Below are positions 53,926-63,889 of a stretch of DNA of 64,000 nt, one piece after another. The stretch lies in NCBI RefSeq assembly GCF_900188245.1, contig NZ_FZOK01000006.1:161519-225518 (forward strand). Reading direction: 5' to 3'. The notes beneath the pieces are model-generated. The model saw nothing but the letters and a program-made list of their open reading frames with translations. It was not told the DNA's origin and ran no database searches. The stretch comes from Belliella buryatensis. GTDB lineage: Bacteria > Bacteroidota > Bacteroidia > Cytophagales > Cyclobacteriaceae. Both the position numbers and the translations under genes were made by a program. Within the stretch, counting starts at the first letter, position 1. Each line of letters begins with the position of its first letter.

Positions 53926-54201
53926 ATGTATTTAACTTCAGAGAAAAAAGTAGAGTTGTTTAAAAATCATGGTAGGTTAAAGTCTGATACTGATACAGGT
54001 TCTCCTGAGTCTCAGATTGCTTTATTCACATACAGAATCAAGCATTTAACTGACCATTTGAAATCAAACAAAAAGGATCACTCTTCCAGATTGGGTCTTT
54101 TGAAACTAGTAGGTAAAAGAAGAAGTTTGCTAAACTATCTTTACAAAAATGATATCGAAAGATACAGAGCTGTACTTGCCGATCTAGGATTACGTAAATA
54201 A
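53926..54201 (+). CDS. rpsO: 30S ribosomal protein S15
   Basis: 91 residues: [20 protein letters not shown] and [20 protein letters not shown] are diagnostic of S15, which binds the central domain of 16S rRNA. The classical rpsO-pnp order follows, but a terminator stands between them. Confidence 0.97.
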   Translation: MYLTSEKKVELFKNHGRLKSDTDTGSPESQIALFTYRIKHLTDHLKSNKKDHSSRLGLLKLVGKRRSLLNYLYKNDIERYRAVLADLGLRK

Positions 54202-54209
54202 TAATTACT

Positions 54210-54243
54210 GTAAGGTTCTCATATAGAGAACCTTACTTTTTTT
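54210..54243 (+). terminator. Terminator between rpsO and pnp
   Basis: GTAAGGTTCTC (54210-54220) and GAGAACCTTAC (54226-54236) form a perfect 11-bp stem, then seven T. Confidence 0.93.
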
Positions 54244-54307
54244 GCTTTCCCCCAGATATTAAACCTTACTTTTAAAACTATTACACATTTATTCTTAACA
54301 AAATCGT

Positions 54308-56443
54308 ATGTTACCTAACATAATTTCTAAAACTATCACCCTAGAGGACGGTAGAGAAATCATTATTGAAACAGGTGCCCTTGCTAAGCAAGCTGATGGA
54401 GCTGTTGTTGTCCGTATGGGCAAAGCAATGCTTTTGGCGACCGTAGTTTCTAAAAAAGAAGCTGGAGAAGGCGTAGACTTTCTTCCGATGTCAGTTGATT
54501 ATCAAGAAAAGTTTGCCGCATCAGGAAAGATTCCAGGCGGATTCTTGAAAAGAGAAGGAAGGTTGTCAGATTATGAAATCCTTATTAGTAGAATAGTAGA
54601 TAGAGCTATTAGACCAATTTTTCCTGATGATTATCATGCTGATACTCAGATAGCGATCACATTGATGTCTGCCGATGCAGATGTACTACCTGATTGTTTG
54701 GCAGGACTTGCAGCATCTGCAGCCTTGGCTGTCTCAGATATTCCATTCAATGGACCTATTTCAGAAGTTCGAGTAGCAAAAATCGATGGACAGTTGGTTA
54801 TCAATCCAACTCCAACGCAATTAGAAAAAGCATCTTTGGAATTCATCGTTGCTGGTTCTGAAGAATATATTTTGATGGTAGAAGGTGAAGCCGATGAGAT
54901 TTCTGAAGATGAAATGGTGGAAGCGATGCAACTTGCCCATGAAGAAATCAAGAGGCATTGTCAGGTTCAGAAAGAATTAACAAAGGCTGTTGGTAAAGAA
55001 GTAAAACGTGAGTACAATCACGAAAAATCTGATTCAGCACTCTATGAAAAAATGCATGCAGAACTCTATCAGAAATGCTATGATGTAGTAAGCAAGCAAA
55101 TTGCAAATAAATCAGAGAGATCTGATCTAATCAAGGCAATCAAGGAGGGTTTTATTGAGTCATTGGGTGAGGAGCATGAATTTGAAGCAAGCCTAATAGG
55201 TCCTTATTTTTCAAAAATCCATAAGGAAGCAGCTAGAAATCTCACTTTAGACGAAAAGAAAAGACTCGATGGTAGAAAATTAGACGAGGTAAGACCAATT
55301 TGGTCAGTCGTTGATTACCTGCCATCAGCACATGGTTCTGCCGTATTCACAAGAGGTGAGACACAATCTGTGACTACTTGCACACTTGGGACTAAAATGG
55401 ACGAGCAGATGATAGATGGTGCCATGATCTCAGGGTACAATAAGTTTTTCCTTCATTACAACTTCCCTGGATTTTCCACTGGTGAGGTAAAACCAAATAG
55501 AGGACCAGGCAGAAGAGAGGTTGGTCATGGTAATCTAGCCATGAGAGCTTTGAAAAAAGTACTTCCTAAAGATGACGAGAATCCTTATACTATCCGAATT
55601 GTTTCTGATATCTTAGAATCAAATGGATCATCATCGATGGCCACCGTTTGTGCAGGGTCACTTGCATTGATGGATGCGGGTATTCAAATCAAAGCTCCAG
55701 TTACAGGTATTGCAATGGGAATGATCTCAGATGCAAAGACTGGCAAATATTCCATTCTTTCAGATATATTAGGTGATGAGGATCATCTTGGAGATATGGA
55801 TTTCAAGGTAACTGGCACTGAAAAAGGAATCACTGCTTGTCAAATGGATTTGAAGGTTGAAGGTTTAGATTACAATGTATTGAAAGAGGCACTGTATCAA
55901 GCTAAAGAAGGAAGATTACATATCTTGAGAGAAATAACTAAAACACTTTCTGCTCCTAAGCCTGAATTGAAGCCACATACACCAAGGTCATTTATCATGA
56001 CAATTCCTAAAGAATTGATAGGTGCAGTAATCGGTCCTGGTGGAAAAGTAATTCAAGAGATTCAGAAAGATACAGGAGCTACAATCGTGATTGAAGAGAA
56101 AGACAATGCTGGTAAAATCAACATATTCTCTAATGATCAAGATTCAATGAATGCTGCAATTTCTAGAATCAAAGGAATTGTTGCTCAACCAGAGATAGGT
56201 GAGACTTATACAGGTAAAGTTAAAAATATTATGCCTTTCGGAGCGTTTGTTGAATTTATGCCAGGCAAAGATGGCCTTCTACATATCTCCGAAATCAAAT
56301 GGGAGAGATTAGAAAATATGGAGGGTGTACTTGAACCAGGAGAAGAAATTCAAGTTAAATTGATTGATGTAGATAAAAAAACAGGTAAGTTTAAGTTATC
56401 TAGAAAGGTATTATTGCCAAAGCCAGAAAAAACAGATAATTAA
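54308..56443 (+). CDS. pnp: Polyribonucleotide nucleotidyltransferase
   Basis: 711 residues. Two RNase PH domains (first from [20 protein letters not shown]; second with [20 protein letters not shown] and [21 protein letters not shown]), then KH ([20 protein letters not shown], about residues 565-625) and S1 ([20 protein letters not shown]) RNA-binding domains. PNPase degrades RNA phosphorolytically from the 3' end. Full length, no anomaly. Confidence 0.97.
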   Translation: MLPNIISKTITLEDGREIIIETGALAKQADGAVVVRMGKAMLLATVVSKKEAGEGVDFLPMSVDYQEKFAASGKIPGGFLKREGRLSDYEILISRIVDRAIRPIFPDDYHADTQIAITLMSADADVLPDCLAGLAASAALAVSDIPFNGPISEVRVAKIDGQLVINPTPTQLEKASLEFIVAGSEEYILMVEGEADEISEDEMVEAMQLAHEEIKRHCQVQKELTKAVGKEVKREYNHEKSDSALYEKMHAELYQKCYDVVSKQIANKSERSDLIKAIKEGFIESLGEEHEFEASLIGPYFSKIHKEAARNLTLDEKKRLDGRKLDEVRPIWSVVDYLPSAHGSAVFTRGETQSVTTCTLGTKMDEQMIDGAMISGYNKFFLHYNFPGFSTGEVKPNRGPGRREVGHGNLAMRALKKVLPKDDENPYTIRIVSDILESNGSSSMATVCAGSLALMDAGIQIKAPVTGIAMGMISDAKTGKYSILSDILGDEDHLGDMDFKVTGTEKGITACQMDLKVEGLDYNVLKEALYQAKEGRLHILREITKTLSAPKPELKPHTPRSFIMTIPKELIGAVIGPGGKVIQEIQKDTGATIVIEEKDNAGKINIFSNDQDSMNAAISRIKGIVAQPEIGETYTGKVKNIMPFGAFVEFMPGKDGLLHISEIKWERLENMEGVLEPGEEIQVKLIDVDKKTGKFKLSRKVLLPKPEKTDN

Positions 56444-56541
56444 GTTTGATGTTTAATTAATCATTTTGATTATTTTGAACCTTAATACTCAAATATTCTG
56501 TTTATATCAGAGTCCTAATTGTAACAAAACATTATTCTTGA

Positions 56542-57405
56542 ATGAGGCAGCTAAAAATTAGCAAACAGATAACCAACAGAGAAAGTCAGTCCTTAGATAA
56601 ATATTTACAGGAAATCGGCAAAGTAGATTTACTTACCGCAGACGAGGAGGTGGTTTTAGCAAAGAGAATCCGTGAAGGCGATCAGCTTGCATTGGAGAAA
56701 TTGACCAAAGCCAACCTTCGATTTGTAGTTTCTGTAGCCAAGCAATATCAAAATCAGGGTTTATCCTTAGGTGATTTGATTAACGAAGGAAACTTAGGTT
56801 TGATCAAGGCAGCTCAAAGGTTTGATGAAACCCGAGGTTTTAAATTTATATCTTACGCTGTTTGGTGGATCAGACAGTCAATCCTTCAGGCACTTGCTGA
56901 ACAGTCTAGAATTGTAAGACTCCCGCTCAATAGAGTTGGTTCTTTGAACAAAATCAGTAAAACATTCTCAGAGCTTGAGCAGAAATTTGAAAGAGAGCCT
57001 TCTCCAGAAGAGTTAGCTGAAGTTTTGGAAGTGACGGCAAGCGAGGTTGTGGATACTATGAAGATATCTGGTAGACACGTTTCAATGGATGCTCCGTTTG
57101 TTCAAGGAGAAGAAAACAGCCTTCTTGATGTTTTAGAAAATGACGGAGAAGAAAAGCCTGATGATGGTTTGATGAATGATTCCTTGAGAAAGGAAGTTCA
57201 AAGGGCATTATCTACCTTGACTCAAAGAGAAGCAGATGTCATTACTTTGTATTTTGGACTGAATGGAGAACATGCGATGACTCTTGAAGAAATCGGTGAG
57301 AAATTCAATTTAACAAGAGAAAGAGTAAGACAAATTAAAGAAAAGGCAATCAGGAGATTAAGACATACTTCTAGAAGTAAAACTTTAAAGCCGTATCTTG
57401 GTTAA
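56542..57405 (+). CDS. rpoD: Primary sigma factor (RpoD/SigA type)
   Basis: 287 residues, short because region 1.1 and the non-conserved region are absent, as is usual in Bacteroidota. Region 1.2 ([20 protein letters not shown]), region 2 ([60 protein letters not shown]), region 3 and region 4.2 ([20 protein letters not shown]) are all intact. It should recognise the TTTG/TAnnTTTG promoters seen in this window. Monocistronic with terminator. Confidence 0.95.
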   Translation: MRQLKISKQITNRESQSLDKYLQEIGKVDLLTADEEVVLAKRIREGDQLALEKLTKANLRFVVSVAKQYQNQGLSLGDLINEGNLGLIKAAQRFDETRGFKFISYAVWWIRQSILQALAEQSRIVRLPLNRVGSLNKISKTFSELEQKFEREPSPEELAEVLEVTASEVVDTMKISGRHVSMDAPFVQGEENSLLDVLENDGEEKPDDGLMNDSLRKEVQRALSTLTQREADVITLYFGLNGEHAMTLEEIGEKFNLTRERVRQIKEKAIRRLRHTSRSKTLKPYLG

Positions 57406-57436
57406 GTTTAACTTTATTGATATAAAGTTAAATGTT

Positions 57437-57462
57437 AAAAGGGGAAGAGATTCCCCTTTTTT
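57437..57462 (+). terminator. Terminator after the sigma factor gene
   Basis: AAAAGGGGAA-GAGA-TTCCCCTTTT (57437-57460), a perfect 10-bp stem with a tetraloop, followed by T residues. Confidence 0.93.
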
Positions 57463-57610
57463 ATTGTGTGATGGCCAAGTTACTTTATTTTGAAAGTTTA
57501 ACATGACTTTAATCACTGACATTAATAAGTTTTTTATGGAATTTTAACAAGAATATACTTTGTTGTATATTTTAATTTAACAAAATTTGCCAACCCTAAA
57601 ATCAAAATAA

Positions 57611-58549
57611 ATGGCTCCAGAAATAGAAAAAGTAAAAGTGTTAATTATAGGCTCTGGTCCTGCAGGATATACTGCTGCAATTTACGCTGCAAGAGCTGGA
57701 ATGAATCCTGTTCTATATACAGGAGGACAACCGGGTGGACAACTTACAATCACCACTGATGTTGAGAACTATCCTGGTTACCCAGATGGTATAATGGGAC
57801 CTGAAATGATGGAGGATTTCAGAAAGCAAGCAGAAAGATTTGGTACAAAGGTTAGATATGGTCTGGTGACAAAAGTGGACTTCAATGTGCAGCCTCATCA
57901 AGTGATAGTAGACGATCAAGTAGAAATTCATGCTGACACAGTGATTATATCTACTGGAGCATCAGCCAAGTGGCTTGGAATAGAAAGTGAAGAAAGGTTG
58001 AATGGTAAGGGCGTCTCAGCTTGTGCAGTCTGTGATGGATTTTTCTTTAAAGGTCAAGATGTTGCTATTGTTGGGGCTGGGGATACAGCTTGTGAAGAGG
58101 CTTCTTATCTAGCAAATATTTGTAATAAAGTTTACATGATCGTAAGAAGGGATGAAATGAGAGCATCCCAAATCATGCAAAAAAGAGTAATGAATAACCC
58201 TAAAATTGAGATTCTCTGGAATACGGAAACAGAGGAAATATTAGGTGAAGAAGAGGTGATAGGGGCCAGAGTAAAAAATAATGTTACTAGGGAAGTAAGA
58301 GAGCTTAAAGTTTCGGGTTTCTTTGTAGCCATTGGTCATCAGCCTAATACGGATATTTTCAAGGAATTCATCAATATGGATGAATCTGGTTATATTAAAA
58401 CTATTCCTGGCAGTACTAAAACAAATATAGAGGGAGTTTTCGCCTGTGGAGATGCCCAAGATCACATCTATAGACAAGCAGTGACCGCAGCAGGAACTGG
58501 CTGTATGGCGGCATTAGATGCTGAAAGGTATTTAGCATCCAAAGAATAG
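57611..58549 (+). CDS. trxB: Thioredoxin-disulfide reductase
   Basis: 312 residues. FAD site VLIIGSGPAGYTAAIYAARA; active-site disulfide in SACAVCDGFFF (CxxC); NADPH site VAIVGAGDTACEEASYLANI; C-terminal FAD segment GVFACGDAQDHIYRQAVTAA. It reduces thioredoxin with NADPH. An M23 peptidase gene follows after 15 bp, and the bacillithiol gene bshB1 is nearby, so thiol genes gather here, though no functional link to the peptidase is implied. Confidence 0.95.
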   Translation: MAPEIEKVKVLIIGSGPAGYTAAIYAARAGMNPVLYTGGQPGGQLTITTDVENYPGYPDGIMGPEMMEDFRKQAERFGTKVRYGLVTKVDFNVQPHQVIVDDQVEIHADTVIISTGASAKWLGIESEERLNGKGVSACAVCDGFFFKGQDVAIVGAGDTACEEASYLANICNKVYMIVRRDEMRASQIMQKRVMNNPKIEILWNTETEEILGEEEVIGARVKNNVTREVRELKVSGFFVAIGHQPNTDIFKEFINMDESGYIKTIPGSTKTNIEGVFACGDAQDHIYRQAVTAAGTGCMAALDAERYLASKE

Positions 58550-58564
58550 TCTTAATAGGTAAGA

Positions 58565-59599
58565 ATGATTTATAGAAAATTATTATTGATTATTTTATTC
58601 TTGAGTGTAGGTTTTACAGAGACCTACGCTCAAGTTTTTCCAAAAATCATCAAAAAACCTACCGAACCTTCGAAGGTTGATTCAAACCCTCTTTTGCGAG
58701 ATATTAGACTTTTTGATTCCCAAAGATTTTTGCAAGGATTGACAAGAGAAACTGATTCACTCTTTTTTAGAGACTACGTCAACATCAAAAAAAGACTAAG
58801 TATAGTATCTGAGGATACATTATCATTAATATGGGCTCCTACCAATCAACTCGTAAGAGTTTCCGAGCAAATTCAAATAGATAGTATTTGGGTGACAGCA
58901 TATGAATACTTTTCTTCTTGGGATAGCCAAAAAATCAATATATATGATTTCAACCCTAAAGATTTTAAAGATACAGTATATGTGAAACTTTATGATCAAT
59001 TTTTTGGGACTAATTGGGCTATGCCACTTGAAGAGACTAGAATTACGTCTGAGTTTGGATTTAGAAGGTATAGATGGCACCACGGTACGGATCTGAAGTT
59101 AAGAACAGGAGATCCTATATTCAGTACTTTTGATGGTATAGTAAGAATTAGATCCTATGATAGAAATGGCTATGGTTATTATGTTGTGGTAAGGCACAAA
59201 AATGGATTAGAGACACTTTATGGTCATATGTCAAAAATTCTAGTAGATGTAGGGCAAGAAGTAAAAGCAGGAGATGTTTTGGGTTTAGGTGGAAGTACGG
59301 GTAGAAGTACAGGGCCTCATTTGCATTATGAGGTTCGTTATCAAGGTTTATCGATTAATCCGACGCAGCTGTTTGACTTTAATTCCGGCAGGTTGAGATC
59401 TGATATATACATGATAACCGCCTCTAGTTTTGATCATGTAATTGAAGCTCAGAAGTCTGTTTATCATAGAGTTAGAAGTGGGGAAAACTTGAGTGTTATA
59501 GCAAGAAGGTATGGTGTTTCTGTTGCTCAACTAACACGGCTTAATAATATGACTACTAGAAGTGTTCTAAGAGTTGGACAAAATCTTAGAATAAGATAA
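58565..59599 (+). CDS. Secreted M23 peptidase with LysM domain
   Basis: 344 residues with a signal peptide (LLLIILFLSVGFTETYAQ). The M23 (lysostaphin-type) zinc peptidase spans about residues 150-265: RYRWHHGTDLKLRTGDPIFS, ETLYGHMSKILVDVGQEVKA and GPHLHYEVRYQG give the H, D, HxH ligands and catalytic residues. A C-terminal LysM (HRVRSGENLSVIARRYGVSV, about residues 299-344) would bind peptidoglycan. Likely cell wall hydrolase or division-linked regulator. Confidence 0.93.
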   Translation: MIYRKLLLIILFLSVGFTETYAQVFPKIIKKPTEPSKVDSNPLLRDIRLFDSQRFLQGLTRETDSLFFRDYVNIKKRLSIVSEDTLSLIWAPTNQLVRVSEQIQIDSIWVTAYEYFSSWDSQKINIYDFNPKDFKDTVYVKLYDQFFGTNWAMPLEETRITSEFGFRRYRWHHGTDLKLRTGDPIFSTFDGIVRIRSYDRNGYGYYVVVRHKNGLETLYGHMSKILVDVGQEVKAGDVLGLGGSTGRSTGPHLHYEVRYQGLSINPTQLFDFNSGRLRSDIYMITASSFDHVIEAQKSVYHRVRSGENLSVIARRYGVSVAQLTRLNNMTTRSVLRVGQNLRIR

Positions 59600-59655
59600 A
59601 CCTTTTTGTAGTTTTAAAGTGTTGTATCAAGGAAAAAATCACTCGAAAGCTTTAC

Positions 59656-60372
59656 ATGAAATTAGATATACTTGTTTTTGCAGCACATCCTGATGATGCT
59701 GAGTTGGCTTGTTCAGGTACAATTGCAGCTTCTGTTGCCCAAGGTAAAAAAGTTGGCATTGTAGACTTTACAAAAGGGGAGTTAGGTACAAGAGGTACTC
59801 CTGAACTTCGATTGCAAGAGGCAAATGAGGCAGCTCAGATTCTTCAACTTTCAGCAAGAGAGAATCTTGGCTTTGAAGATATTTTGTTTTTGGACGATTT
59901 TGCACATCAAATAGAAATTGTGAAAATGATCAGAAAATATCAGCCTGAAATAGTGCTAGCTAATGCAGTATCTGATAGACACCCTGATCATGGGAAAGGT
60001 GGTGAAGTTACATCAAAGGCTTGTTTCATGAGTGGGTTGAGGAAAATAGTGACTGAATTAGATGGAATACAGCAAGAGCCTTGGCGACCTAAATACGTTT
60101 ATCATTATATCCAGAATAATTACATCCAACCAGATTTTGTGGTGGATATTTCTTCGTATTGGAATACGAAATTGGCTAGTATTAAAGCTTTCAAGTCTCA
60201 GTTTTTTGATCCAAATAGCAAAGAACCTCAAAGTTTTATTTCTTCAGAAAATTTTCTTGATTTCATAGAAGCAAGAGCACGAGAATATGGACACAGTATC
60301 AATGTGAAATATGGAGAAGGTTTTACAAAGGAAAGATCAATAGGAGTTCAAGACTTGTTTGATTTAAAGTAA
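59656..60372 (+). CDS. bshB1: Bacillithiol biosynthesis deacetylase BshB1
   Basis: 238 residues of the PIG-L zinc deacetylase fold: LDILVFAAHPDDAELACSGT has the AHPDDxE motif; GELGTRGTPELRLQEANEAA and DRHPDHGKGGEVTSKACFMS carry the remaining zinc and catalytic residues. BshB1 removes acetyl from GlcNAc-malate, the second step in bacillithiol synthesis, the low-molecular thiol of many Bacteroidota. Start and length match. The other bsh genes are not in view. Confidence 0.94.
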   Translation: MKLDILVFAAHPDDAELACSGTIAASVAQGKKVGIVDFTKGELGTRGTPELRLQEANEAAQILQLSARENLGFEDILFLDDFAHQIEIVKMIRKYQPEIVLANAVSDRHPDHGKGGEVTSKACFMSGLRKIVTELDGIQQEPWRPKYVYHYIQNNYIQPDFVVDISSYWNTKLASIKAFKSQFFDPNSKEPQSFISSENFLDFIEARAREYGHSINVKYGEGFTKERSIGVQDLFDLK

Positions 60373-60395
60373 AAAAAGCCCAAGAGGGCTTTTTT
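60372..60395. terminator. Bidirectional terminator between bshB1 and pdxH
   Basis: AAAAAAGCCC-AAGA-GGGCTTTTTT, directly after the bshB1 stop, T-tracts on both strands. Confidence 0.9.
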
Positions 60396-61029
60396 ATGGG
60401 GCTATTCTGCTGATAGACCAATTTCCATTGTTGTCTAGCTGGTATAAAATACGATCGTGTAGCCGACTTGGTCTTCCTTGCCAAAATTCAGCTTCATGAA
60501 TAATTATTCTATAGCCCCCCCAGTGAGGAGGCCTACTAATAGTTTCCGGTGTGAATTTTTCCTGTAGCATTTTTTCTTTTTTCGATAAAACCTCCCTATC
60601 AGGAATAGTTTGGCTTTGAGGAGAAACCCAAGCACCTACCTGTGATGAAAAGGGCCTAGAAAAGAAATATTTGTCTGATTCTTTTTGGCTCACTTTTTTA
60701 ACTTTCCCTAGAAACCTGACTTGCCTTTCAAGTTCCGCCCAAAAAAAAGTGACTGCTACATTTGGGTTATTTTTCAACTCTTCACCTTTTGTGCTGTTAT
60801 AATTGGTGTAAAAAACCAATCCATCTTCAATCCCCTTGAGTAATACAATACGAGAGTTTGGAGTGTTATCATTTTGTATAGTTGCTAAGTTCATGGCATT
60901 AACTTCCAATACCTTAGCATTAACAGCTTCATCAAACCAATTTTTAAATTGCTTCAGTGGCTCGTTTTCTACATCCTTTATATCAAGTGATTTTAAGGCA
61001 TATTCAATTCTTATATCAGAAATTTTCAT
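60394..61029 (-). CDS. pdxH: Pyridoxamine 5'-phosphate oxidase
   Basis: 211 residues, FMN-dependent; converts pyridoxamine/pyridoxine phosphate to PLP. NSRIVLLKGIEDGLVFYTNY (FMN), KGEELKNNPNVAVTFFWAEL, ERQVRFLGKVKKVS, FFSRPFSSQVGAWVSPQSQ and FWQGRPSRLHDRILYQ with the terminal RIAP are all PdxH signatures. Monocistronic. Confidence 0.95.
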   Translation of the reverse strand: MKISDIRIEYALKSLDIKDVENEPLKQFKNWFDEAVNAKVLEVNAMNLATIQNDNTPNSRIVLLKGIEDGLVFYTNYNSTKGEELKNNPNVAVTFFWAELERQVRFLGKVKKVSQKESDKYFFSRPFSSQVGAWVSPQSQTIPDREVLSKKEKMLQEKFTPETISRPPHWGGYRIIIHEAEFWQGRPSRLHDRILYQLDNNGNWSISRIAP

Positions 61030-61153
61030 TTGTTTAAGTATCTAATTTATAAACCTGCGGTTTAAGTAAATGTTAATATTGATAAATATCTTCTTTTAAA
61101 ATTACTATTCTTATTGCATTTAAAAAATTTAGATTTATATTCAAATTCATCAA

Positions 61154-61738
61154 ATGAAATCAATTTTTATGGAAGAAAATTCTAAAAAACAGGCGAAATC
61201 AGGAGATCTATTGATATCTGAACCTTTTTTGCAAGACGAAAATTTTGTAAGATCTGTAGTATTATTATGTGAAAATAATTCAAATGGTGCTTTTGGATTG
61301 GTTTTAAATAAATTGTCTATTCTAAAGCTTGGAGAGCTGATTGAGGAGTTAAGCTTCATGGAATGTGATGTCTATGTTGGTGGGCCTGTTGAGCAAAATA
61401 CTCTGCATTATATTTATTATGGAGAACAAATGCTCGATGGAAGTATAAATTTAGGTAATGGTCTTTGGTGGGGGGGGGACTTCAAACAGCTAGAGGCCAA
61501 ATTGATTAACCAAGAGGTAGATTTAGACAGCATCAGGTTTTTTATAGGTTATTCAGGTTGGTCTGAAGGTCAATTAGAAGGTGAAATTGAGGACAATACC
61601 TGGATTGTAAGTGCCTATGATAACTCAGAAAACTTACTCTTTGCCTCAGCAGATGAATTATGGAAATTAATATTGAAAAATATGGGGGGAGAATATCAGT
61701 TTATGGCAAATTATCCTATTGACCCAAGATTAAATTGA
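61154..61738 (+). CDS. YqgE/AlgH family protein
   Basis: 194 residues. SGDLLISEPFLQDENFVRSV at the N-terminus, NGAFGLVLNKLS, DVYVGGPVEQNTLHYIYYGE and IRFFIGYSGWSEGQLEGEIE match YqgE/AlgH (DUF179). Function is poorly known; it may regulate transcription in some bacteria. Two start codons (61154 or 61169) are open. It is in front of the DUF349 gene by 50 bp. Confidence 0.92.
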   Translation: MKSIFMEENSKKQAKSGDLLISEPFLQDENFVRSVVLLCENNSNGAFGLVLNKLSILKLGELIEELSFMECDVYVGGPVEQNTLHYIYYGEQMLDGSINLGNGLWWGGDFKQLEAKLINQEVDLDSIRFFIGYSGWSEGQLEGEIEDNTWIVSAYDNSENLLFASADELWKLILKNMGGEYQFMANYPIDPRLN

Positions 61739-61748
61739 ACAAAATCCT

Positions 61749-61756
61749 TACTTTTG
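61749..61756 (+). promoter_or_regulatory. -7 box before the DUF349 gene
   Basis: TACTTTTG is an exact TAnnTTTG match, 33 bases before the ATG at 61789. No clear -33 partner. Confidence 0.4.
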
Positions 61757-61788
61757 TTCTAACTGTTTTTGATAAGCATTGATTAATT

Positions 61789-63639
61789 ATGAGCACAGAC
61801 AAAGAAATGTCCGAAGAGGACAAGGTGACCCAAGCAACTGATATTCAAGAAGTGCAGGGTAATGTTGAAAATCTCGAAGTAGAATCTGAAAAAGAGGAGG
61901 AGACCAGTCATGAAGAACATGATTTGGATGAAGAGGTAGATTATTCGGGATTCACTAAGAAACAATTGTTAGATGAGTTAAAGTCAGTAGTGGCTACTGG
62001 GAATTTTATAAAAGCAGATGCTAAGATAAATGACCTGAAAACACATTATGATGAATTTTTTAATAAGGAAAAGGAGGAAGCTTTAAAAGAGTTTCTGGCT
62101 TCTGGAGGAGCAGAAGGTGATTTTGAGTTCAGAAGATCTGATACAGATAATGTCTTTTATGCATTAGCACATGAATTCAAAGCAAAAAGAGCTGAGTTTT
62201 TCAAAAACCAAGAAAAGCAGAAAGAAGGAAATCTTAATGCAAAGAACGCGATTTTGGATCGTCTGAGAGATTTGGTGGATGGTGAAGAGACTACTTTAAG
62301 TATCAATGCCATCAAAGCTATTCAAGAAGAATGGAAGAAAATAGGACAAGTTCCTGCATCCCAAAATAAAAGCCTTTGGGCTTCCTATAATGCTCTAATG
62401 GATAGATTCTATGATAATAGGAGTATATACTTTGAATTAAAGGAGCTTGACAGAAAGAAGAATTTAGAGCATAAATTAGAATTATGTGAAAAAGCAGAAG
62501 CGCTTGTCAAACATGAAGATTTAGGTGAAGCAATCAAGGCTTTGAATGACCTTCATGAAGAATTCAAGCACATAGGCCCTGTGCCAAGAGAAGAACAAGA
62601 AGCACTTTGGACTCGCTTTAAAACAGCTTCTGATGCTGTTTATGATAGGAGAAAAGAATTCTTTGAAAGTCAAAAGGAGGTATATAATAAGAACTACGAA
62701 CTCAAAAAAGAACTTATTGCCAAATTAGAAGCTTATACGGATTTTTCTGCTTCTAAAATTAAAGAATGGAATGCAAAAACCAAGGAGGTTTTGGCTATTC
62801 AGAAAGAATGGGAAGCTATTGGCCCCGTTCCAAGAGAGCTTGGAAAAGATATTAATAAAATATTCTGGAGTGCTTTCAAGCTGTTTTTTCACAATAAGAA
62901 TTTATTTTTTAAAGAATTAGATGAAATCAGAGCTGCAAATAAGGTAAAAGCTGAAGCATTGATAGAGCAAGCTGAAGCGCTTGTAGAAAGTACAGATTGG
63001 CAAGACACTGCTAATAAGCTCATTTCATTGCAGCAGGAGTGGAGAAAACTTGGTCCAACTCCAGAGAAATTCAGAGATGAATTGTATACTAGGTTTAAGA
63101 AAGCTTGTGATGATTTCTTTGATAATAGAAGAGCAGCCAACAAAGCTGTGAATAAGGAATTCGAAGACAATCTATTAGCTAAGAACGCTTTATGTGACGC
63201 AATTAAAGCTGAAGCAGATTCTGATTCAAAATCTGAAGACTCCCTTGAAGCTAAGATTCATGAGTTTAACGCCATAGGCTTCGTTCCAAGGAAAAATATG
63301 AAAGAAGTTTTAGCACGATTTAACGAAGCAGTGGATTATTACGTGCAGCAACTTGGTATAGAGGGAGGAAATAAGGATGAATTCTTGTTCAGGCTAAATC
63401 TGAATAAACTTCAATCTGATCCAAATGCTAACCGTGCCCTCAATAAAAAAGAACACGGAATCAGAAAACAGATTTCTGATCTGGAAAATAATATCACATT
63501 GTGGAAAAATAACCTCGAGTTTTTCGCCTCATCAAGAACTGCTGATAAGTTGAAAGATCAGTTTGATGATAAGATCAAGAAAGCTGAAGCAGAAATTGAT
63601 AAACTTAAGAAAAAACTTTCGATAATCAGAGAATTTTAA
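61789..63639 (+). CDS. DUF349-repeat protein
   Basis: 616 residues, acidic N-terminus (about 50 residues rich in E and D) then repeated helical DUF349 units of ~70 residues: IQEEWKKIGQVPASQNKSLW (about residues 178-197), LHEEFKHIGPVPREEQEALW, IQKEWEAIGPVPRELGKDIN, LQQEWRKLGPTPEKFRDELY and FNAIGFVPRKNMKEVLARFN. The repeated W/GxxP turns are diagnostic. A C-terminal coiled coil (DLENNITLWKNNLEFFASSR to the end) follows. Cytoplasmic, of unknown function. Confidence 0.93.
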   Translation: MSTDKEMSEEDKVTQATDIQEVQGNVENLEVESEKEEETSHEEHDLDEEVDYSGFTKKQLLDELKSVVATGNFIKADAKINDLKTHYDEFFNKEKEEALKEFLASGGAEGDFEFRRSDTDNVFYALAHEFKAKRAEFFKNQEKQKEGNLNAKNAILDRLRDLVDGEETTLSINAIKAIQEEWKKIGQVPASQNKSLWASYNALMDRFYDNRSIYFELKELDRKKNLEHKLELCEKAEALVKHEDLGEAIKALNDLHEEFKHIGPVPREEQEALWTRFKTASDAVYDRRKEFFESQKEVYNKNYELKKELIAKLEAYTDFSASKIKEWNAKTKEVLAIQKEWEAIGPVPRELGKDINKIFWSAFKLFFHNKNLFFKELDEIRAANKVKAEALIEQAEALVESTDWQDTANKLISLQQEWRKLGPTPEKFRDELYTRFKKACDDFFDNRRAANKAVNKEFEDNLLAKNALCDAIKAEADSDSKSEDSLEAKIHEFNAIGFVPRKNMKEVLARFNEAVDYYVQQLGIEGGNKDEFLFRLNLNKLQSDPNANRALNKKEHGIRKQISDLENNITLWKNNLEFFASSRTADKLKDQFDDKIKKAEAEIDKLKKKLSIIREF

Positions 63640-63649
63640 TGTACTCATA

Positions 63650-63684
63650 AATAGGGAGATAGTTTTATCTCCCTATTTTTTTTC
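63650..63684 (+). terminator. Terminator after the DUF349 gene
   Basis: AATAGGGAGATA-GTTT-TATCTCCCTATT (63650-63677), a perfect 12-bp stem, then seven T. Confidence 0.93.
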
Positions 63685-63693
63685 AAAATACAT

Positions 63694-63724
63694 TTTGGAG
63701 GTAAAATCTAAGCTTCTATATTTG
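63694..63724 (+). promoter_or_regulatory. Promoter of tRNA-Thr
   Basis: TTTG (63694-63697), 19-bp spacer, TATATTTG (63717-63724): both elements of the Bacteroidota promoter in the best form seen in this window. The transcript would carry a ~35-base leader able to form a hairpin (GTCT...AGAC, GGGAG/CTCTC). Confidence 0.7.
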
Positions 63725-63764
63725 CAGAGTCTTAAGGGAGTTAAGCTCTCAGACAGATAAAAAA

Positions 63765-63837
<73 letters not shown>

Positions 63838-63840
63838 CAA

Positions 63841-63867
63841 AAGGGTAGCAAAAGCTACCCTTTTTTA
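63841..63867 (+). terminator. Terminator after tRNA-Thr
   Basis: AAGGGTAGC-AAAA-GCTACCCTT followed by a T-tract, three bases after the tRNA. Confidence 0.93.
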
Positions 63868-63889
63868 TTTTGACCAAAATTTTTCGAGG